Below are positions 17,689 to 22,727 of a stretch of DNA of 22,727 bases, piece after piece. This stretch comes from Gryganskiella cystojenkinii (lineage: Eukaryota > Mortierellomycota > Mortierellomycetes > Mortierellales > Mortierellaceae): positions 1 to 22,727 of the forward strand of contig JAAAIG010000646.1 in NCBI GenBank assembly GCA_015852425.1, written 5' to 3'. The notes beneath the pieces were generated by a model. It did not search any database, was not told the origin of the DNA, and worked only from the letters and a program-made list of their open reading frames with translations. How positions within the stretch are numbered: position 1 is the stretch's first letter; each line of letters opens with the position of its first letter. A program made the position numbers and the translations under genes.

Positions 17689-20600
17689 GAGGAATAGGAC
17701 TGAGGAAAGGAAATATCTTTTCCGCACTCTTTCATTCCCGCCTTTATCCTCTTTTGTTTTCTCACTTCTTTTACCGATGCACTGCAAGCATTTTACTCCA
17801 CTCTCAAAGTTTGACCTTAACTCCACACACTAGTCATAAATAACAGTAGCCAAAGAAACTTAGATAGATAGTGTAACCTGTTTTCGCATTTGCCTTCTTT
17901 TTTTTCTTTTTTTTTTCTTTGCCTCCTCCCCTACCTTTGCTTTTCTACATACTACAACCCCCTGGACTAGGAGATCTTGCAACAGCAGCAATAATTTCAA
18001 ATAATACCACTCTGTCGACCATGCATTACCTCGCAAATTGTTCAATATTTTGCCACCATTTTCGATATGGTGTCCAGTCCATTTTCTGTCGTGAATGGAA
18101 TTTACGCGGTCAGACAACGAGCAGGACATAAAGAGTAGGCGAGAGGTTGATAGTCCATTTGGAACCAACAACCAACTAATCACTATATGCCCCTATTTTC
18201 TGCCTTTTTTGATTGCGATTGTTATTGGCCTAGCACTCATCCCTGATCCAGGGTGAAGCTCATGTTTTTTCTCCCCTTACGACAGTTGTATGTCTTGCTG
18301 ACGTTGATCGATTTTTGTCAAGGCGAGACGAATAAACAAATAACATGTCTTATCGGATCCTGAAACGTCCTCTTGACTTTTTTTTGTCCTCTCCTTCTCG
18401 TCCTCTCGCTCTGTTCTCCTTGGATGTCAAGGTTTGGCAACAGTAAAAGAAACGTGTTCCCAAACAAAAACAAGGTGTGGCCGCAGCTGGCAAAGGAATA
18501 AAGGGATGCTGACAAATGAGTCATTGTGGGAAAACAAAACTGCTGTCCGGGTTGAAAGGGGGCGAGCCACCATATTTGCTAAAGAGTGGACGGAGGCATA
18601 ATGAAGGCCAGTGAGGGGGACAAAATTTTTTCTCGCTGCTCTACGAACAACCGGGATGTCTTCGCAAGAAACACGCAGCAAAACAGCCATCTATCTAGAG
18701 ACTACTTTTTACTTCCGATGCGGGTCAAAAGTTTGTCAAAAAGACTTATACTTAGAGGTGGATCTGGACTTCAGTCATTAAACAGCGCTCGTTCAACCTG
18801 GCTTGATTTCTCCATACTGGTGCTGTCTGTTGCGAGCGTGTTTTCCCGATGAATATGACTTGAAAGGGAATAGAATACAATTTGTTCTCATTTCAATTTG
18901 CAGCGACGTGCCATTACAAGAGCAGTGAAATGTTACGGTTGGGTTACAGAGTCAATTGGTTTATTGTTATTGTCGCTTCGCTCTCTTGGTTGTGGACGTT
19001 TCTAAGCTGAAGCCCAGAACAATTCTTTTGTAATATTTATAATATTATTACTAAATGAGTTGTTTTGTTGTTGTTGAGCAAGTGAGGGGAAAGGACGGTT
19101 ACAGTCCCTTCACTATGGAGACGGTCGTTTCCTTCTTGTTCTCTCATTTCTTCAAATCAACAAAACAGTTCAATGGTTATGGGACAGTTTCAAGTATGGG
19201 TTCGTCTCCTTTGCGACAAAACTAGACCGAAATATGAGGTCGCGGGTAACTCTCCTTGACACCTGAACACAAGGAAAGGGGTAGGATCAGGAAAAGTAGG
19301 AATTGAGCAAAAATTGAATACAAAAGGTCCTCAACGAGAGTGGGACAGGCGAAGGGGATGAAGGACGAGGACGTTTGTTTTTGAATCGTTTTTTTCGTAA
19401 TAAAACAAGATGAAGTAAAAAAAAAACAAAAACAAGAAGATGGGGCCGAGGCGCCGCCCTCTTTCGATTGGACAACTTGATGGCGGCGACTGGGCACTAA
19501 AAGAGGGCATAATGTTCCCAATTGTCTCACACTCAAACCCTCCGCGTTGTTTCCGCCGTTGTCAATTCTCGGGTCGAAGGGGACCTCCGGAATCTTATTT
19601 TCTTTTATTGAGATTGATCCCAGTTTTTTGTCTACCACGTTTTTCGTCCATAAACCTTGTCAAGTTCTATTCTTTATTTTTATTTTCTTTTTTCTTTTTT
19701 TTTTGGGAGAAGAAGGGAGGGAAGAAATATTGGTGGGATAGAAGCGTCCAATGCGCCTCCTCCGCCGATAGAGGGGGATATTTTTGCTCTCAGCTACGCA
19801 AAAGGGCGCGGTTGATTTTTTTGGGCTAAAAAACGAGCATTTATTGCGAAAAACAACAGTCAACGAAGAAAAAGTTCTTGCTGTCTATTGCAAAAGATGA
19901 GAGCCTTGGGGCTCAATACCTTTCTAAGCTCCTCAATATACTGTACGATCGAACTTCCTTCACCTGCGGGCTGCAACAGAAGGAAATTCAAAAAAAAACG
20001 TGGAAGGTCAGTCTCTACTTCGAAATTTGAAAGCAAATCCATAAAAAAAAAAAAAAAAAATGAGCAGCTGCTGAGCAGCCTTATAATAACCACCACGCTA
20101 GCGCATTGCTCAATTGACCAAAACCCACTCCTCTTTTTAGTGAGAGCACCATGTTCATCATGAAAGAGGTGAGCCATGAATTTGGCAGGAGAAAAAAAAA
20201 TAAATGGGGAGAAGAGCGATCTGGACCCACCTTTCTCAGTCTTTTTTTTTTTTTATTTTTTTCCTCTTACGTTTTAACTATGAAAGAATTTATTTTAAAA
20301 CTCGAGATCTGTAGAAGCTTGGATGTCGAGTTTTTCTTCAACTCCTGTCTTCTCTGTTGAGAATGCTTCTGTTGCAACGAAGGCTAGTTTTCATAAGTGA
20401 TCTGGATCAAAGGTTTCTGTGTGACCACGAGAATCGCACAAGGGAGAAATCATTTCTCTCTCCTTTTTTGCACATGCCTTGCCTCACCAAACAGTGAACG
20501 CCAAGAAAGAAATTGACGTTCAAACTCCATGATCGGAAGGACGTCCACTCCAATTGTAGTTAGAGGGATTGTACTTGCCAAATGTACAGGAATAAGGGGT
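17689..20600. other. 3-kb intergenic region
   Basis: No gene I can support. It begins with the 3' UTR of the thioredoxin-like gene; a perfect AATAAA appears only at 18331-18336. It contains T-rich tracts (17898-17920, 18378-18386), an A/T palindrome AATATT-TAT-AATATT at 19032-19046, a GC-richer patch at 19440-19570 with an ATTGG (inverted CCAAT) at 19468, and an A18 run at 20043-20060. Frames such as 18690-18427 (-), 19440-19829 (+) and 19638-19222 (-) look partly protein-like but have no leader, domain or splice support. Confidence 0.5.
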
Positions 20601-20601
20601 A

Positions 20602-20617
20602 TTTTTTTTTTTTTTTT
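20602..20617 (-). repeat. Poly-A run (minus strand) following the decayed reading frame
   Basis: Sixteen T on the plus strand, so sixteen A on the minus strand, start 13 bp after the terminal in-frame TAG of the pseudogene-like frame (20633-20631). It could be the tail of a reverse-transcribed copy or just one of the many homopolymer runs here. Confidence 0.6.
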
Positions 20618-20630
20618 GGCCCTTGCGGTT

Positions 20631-20969
20631 CTATTTTCGGTTATCGCCTACGACTGCAAATCGTTTGATGCCCTTGTTTGTGTTGTCCAGCAGACGTAGG
20701 TTAAACCTTCATTCAAATCCTTTGAATGTCGACAAATCCAGTACCGTCACCCGTGCTCCGCCAGGAAAATCATCGTGGAGAGCAGAATCATTAAAGATTT
20801 GTACCATCTTCTGTTACACTGCTTTGGCCTTGGCTCCTGCAGCCTGGAATACAACTCCCGTCATATACTTAAGACGCTGCACCAATTGGTCATGGCTCAG
20901 CAGAGCAGACATTGCATCCTGGAAATATCCAAGACCCTCAAACCGACGATCATAAAACAATGAGAGTCT
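20631..20969 (-). pseudogene. Decayed protein-coding frame with two internal stops, family unknown
   Basis: One minus-strand frame reads as a convincing protein for 113 codons, apart from two internal stops (TAA at 20816-20814 and TGA at 20711-20709) and a terminal TAG at 20633-20631. The three pieces are: RLSLFYDRRFEGLGYFQDAM, then SALLSHDQLVQRLKYMTGVV and FQAAGAKAKAV; next QKMVQIFNDSALHDDFPGGA, then RVTVLDLSTFKGFE; and last RFNLRLLDNTNKGIKRFAVV, then GDNRK. Balanced codon use and amphipathic patterning favour past coding, and the opposite strand gives a Ser/Arg-rich shadow. No GT...AG intron removes either stop. A stop at 20972-20970 bounds the frame upstream, so the fragment is 5'-truncated. 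I do not recognise the family. The poly-A run just after the end suggests, without proving, a retrocopy. Confidence 0.5.
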
Positions 20970-21032
20970 TCAGTCGCCCTCTTTCACCCAACATTTACAG
21001 CCCGATTTTTCTTGTTTTCAACTCTTTTACCC

Positions 21033-21214
21033 ATGAAAGCCGAGCAGCGTGCAGCAATTGCAGCCGAGAGTCGACCCTGTGCAGATTGTCTCTCTCGACT
21101 TGTTGTTGCTAACCTGCCAGGTCCAACCTCAGGTATTGATCACGCAACGTCTACCGCGCGAAAAGGCACAAAAAACTACCTTTTTTCACAGGTGTGCATC
21201 AAATTTCAAGTTGA
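21033..21214 (+). CDS. Possible small two-exon gene, 40 residues
   Basis: ATG 21033 follows a C/T-rich leader (CTTGTTTTCAACTCTTTTACCC). Exon 1 runs to 21132 and encodes MKAEQRAAIAAESRPCADCL, then SRLVVANLPGPTS. A strong 59-bp intron follows (CAG/GTATTG...CTTTTTTCACAG, 21133-21191), after which exon 2 adds only GVHQISS and a TGA at 21212-21214. Unspliced, the frame stays open to 21242 (69 residues). The CADC pair is notable, but no family is recognised. Alternatives are an upstream non-coding exon of the mitochondrial Hsp70 gene, with this as a short uORF, or a chance combination. Confidence 0.3.
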
Positions 21215-21500
21215 ACTCTCGTCAACCTTTTATTGCCACTAAAAAAGAAAGCCGTCGCCCATTGGTCCTCCAATCCGAATTTCCTTTTTTGCCACCAAAT
21301 CCCGACACATTCCTTTTTGGATAGGGTGGCTTGGCAATAGTGACTGTGTTTCCGAGTCAACATTGTTCTGCAGTGTTCTTTGTGCCCCAGCTACATTGAC
21401 CGCTTTGCAGAAGAGACTCACTCCCCTCACTGACTCTTTTTGTTTCCTTTTCCTTCATTCCTCTCCTCCCCCGCATACATTCATCCAACATCCCCTCACC
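21215..21500 (+). promoter_or_regulatory. Promoter and leader of the mitochondrial Hsp70 gene
   Basis: The 286 bp before ATG 21501 contain an inverted CCAAT box (CCCATTGGTCC, ATTGG at 21261-21265) and end in a C/T-rich, ATG-free leader (TTTTTGTTTCCTTTTCCTTC through CCCCTCACC-ATG). There is no clear TATA box. Two TTC units exactly 10 bp apart (21366 and 21376) are too few to call a heat-shock element. Confidence 0.45.
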
Positions 21501-22163
21501 ATGTTGAACCTCGCTCGTCTGTCCCGCTCTGCTTCCTCGCTCAATGCGACGCGCGTATGTCCCTTATTCCGTCATTGCTGGCCCCTGATCTCTCTCAACC
21601 CTGATCTGTTTTATTCAGGAACAAAGGAATTAGATCATAGTGCAGATCAGGCATAGCGGAATCCAACTCTCCATTCTAACCTAACAACCTCTCCTTCCTT
21701 TAACCTCTACCCTTTTCTCTAGATTGCCACCCGTGCCTACAGCTCGGCCATCAACGGACCCGTCATCGGTATCGATCTCGGAACCACCAACTCTTGTGTC
21801 GGTATCATGGAGGGCAAGGTCCCCCGTGTCATCGAGAACGCTGAGGGTGCCCGCACCACCCCTTCGATCGTCGCCTTCACCAAGGAGGGAGAGTTGGTCG
21901 TTGGTCAGGCTGCCAAGCGTCAGGCTGTCGTCAACCCCGAGAACACTCTCTATGCCACTAAGCGTCTCATCGGTCGTCTCTACACCGACAAGGCTGTCCA
22001 GCACGATATCAAGACTGTCTCCTACAAGATTGTCAAGCACCAGAACGGTGATGCCTGGGTCGAGGCTCGTGATAAGCAGTACTCCCCCTCCCAGATCGGC
22101 GCCTTTGTCCTCGGAAAGATGAAGGAGACCGCCGAGGGTTACCTCGGAAAGAAGGTCGGCCAT

Positions 22164-22195
<32 letters not shown>

Positions 22196-22727
22196 TGCTC
22201 AGCGCCAGGCTACCAAGGATGCCGGAAAGATTGCTGGATTGGATGTTCTCCGTGTTATTAACGAACCCACTGCTGCCGCTCTCGCCTACGGTCTCGACAA
22301 GGAAGGTGATCGCGTTGTTGCTGTTTACGATTTGGGTGGTGGTACCTTTGATATCTCGATCCTCGAAATCCAGAACGGAGTCTTTGAGGTCAAGTCCACC
22401 AACGGAGACACTGCCCTCGGTGGTGAAGATTTCGATGCCATGCTCGTCAAGCACGTCGTCGAGGAGTTCAGGAAGGAACAGGGTCTCGATCTTTCCTCGG
22501 ACCGTATGGCCATCCAGCGTATCCGTGAGGGTGTCGAGAAGGCCAAGATTGAGTTGTCCAGCACTCTCCAGACCGATATTAACCTTCCTTACATCACCGC
22601 CGATGCCACCGGCCCCAAGCACATCAACATCAAGATGACCCGTACCAAGTTTGAGGCCCTCGCCAAGGATCTGATCAACCGCACCATCGAGCCCTGCCAG
22701 AAGGCCATCAAGGATGCCGGTGTCCAG
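21501..22727 (+). CDS. SSC1: Mitochondrial Hsp70 (SSC1 type), 5' half; 3' end outside window
   Basis: Exon 1 is 21501-21554 ([18 protein letters not shown]). Intron 21555-21722 (GTATGT...CTCTAG) leads to exon 2, which is open to the window edge; 353 residues are visible of about 650 usual. The first 25 or so residues are an Arg/Ser-rich matrix-targeting presequence without acidic residues ([10 protein letters not shown]). The nucleotide-binding domain follows with Hsp70 signature 1 (IDLGTTNS, 35-42) and signature 2 ([12 protein letters not shown], 219-230). Also present are the TVPAYFND segment and [13 protein letters not shown], both typical of the mitochondrial/DnaK branch. mtHsp70 drives matrix import as the motor of the TIM23 complex and folds imported proteins with Mdj1 and Mge1. 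Codon choice is strongly biased to C-ending codons (ATC, GTC, AAG, CGT), as expected for a highly expressed gene and unlike the surrounding A/T-rich sequence. Confidence 0.96.

Noticed and set aside
18427..18690. 87-codon minus-strand ORF starting MAVLLRVSCEDIPVVRRAAR
   Set aside because: The first half looks somewhat protein-like, but there is no pyrimidine leader, no splice continuation and no recognised domain; its end runs into low-complexity sequence.
21340..21415. Possible heat-shock element before mtHsp70
   Set aside because: Only two TTC units with 10-bp spacing (21366, 21376) are present; a functional element needs at least three well-placed units.
21681..22622. 313-codon minus-strand frame opposite the mtHsp70 exon
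   Set aside because: It is the antisense shadow of a strongly codon-biased Hsp70 exon; such long antisense frames are well known for Hsp70 genes, and the Gly/Asp/Leu-rich translation has no leader or domain.

Overview
This window is eukaryotic nuclear DNA from a filamentous fungus. Genes are broken by short spliceosomal introns (about 60-280 bp) with GTAAGT-type donors and YAG acceptors. 5' leaders are strongly C/T-rich, 3' regions carry AATAAA-like signals, and the gaps are full of poly-A/poly-T runs. The protein content and intron style suggest an early-diverging lineage such as Mucoromycota/Mortierellomycotina; that placement is inference from general resemblance, not a search. I see no bacterial, phage, CRISPR, rRNA or tRNA features.

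Left part (1-4.7 kb). The window opens inside the 3' end of a pirin-family gene (+). It converges with a five-exon, single-HKD phospholipase D-like gene (-) resembling the PLD6/Zucchini group. A possible extra short exon or small ORF lies upstream of that gene (2379-2197, -). Next, on +, is a five-exon RRP17/Nol12-family ribosome-biogenesis gene of 273 residues ending in an RGG-type tail.

Middle (4.7-10.4 kb). A 3-kb gap holds two C/T-rich leader-like zones, a G-run cluster and a TATA-like box. It leads to a three-exon gene for an 851-residue protein. Its N-terminus resembles the USP8/AMSH dimerisation domain, and the rest is Q/S-rich, apparently disordered sequence with no deubiquitinase catalytic domain. 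Its first intron appears to be of the GC-AG class.

Right part (10.4-22.7 kb). A 5-kb gap of simple sequence has no gene I can support. A canonical TATA box then precedes a leader of about 630 nt with no ATG, and a thioredoxin-like gene whose active-site cysteines are missing and whose middle exons I could not resolve. After another 3-kb gap comes a minus-strand, protein-like frame with two internal stops (20969-20631), followed by a poly-A run, probably a relic. Then there is a possible 40-residue two-exon small ORF, and finally the 5' half of the mitochondrial Hsp70 gene (SSC1 type), which runs off the window.

The genes do not form a pathway. They are ordinary housekeeping or regulatory genes (ribosome assembly, mitochondrial import and folding, ubiquitin-related trafficking, redox fold, lipid or nucleic-acid phosphodiesterase). 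I did not find a convincing new multi-gene system. The most interesting items are the stand-alone USP8-dimer/polyQ protein, the cysteine-less thioredoxin fold, and the decayed frame at 20.6-21.0 kb.
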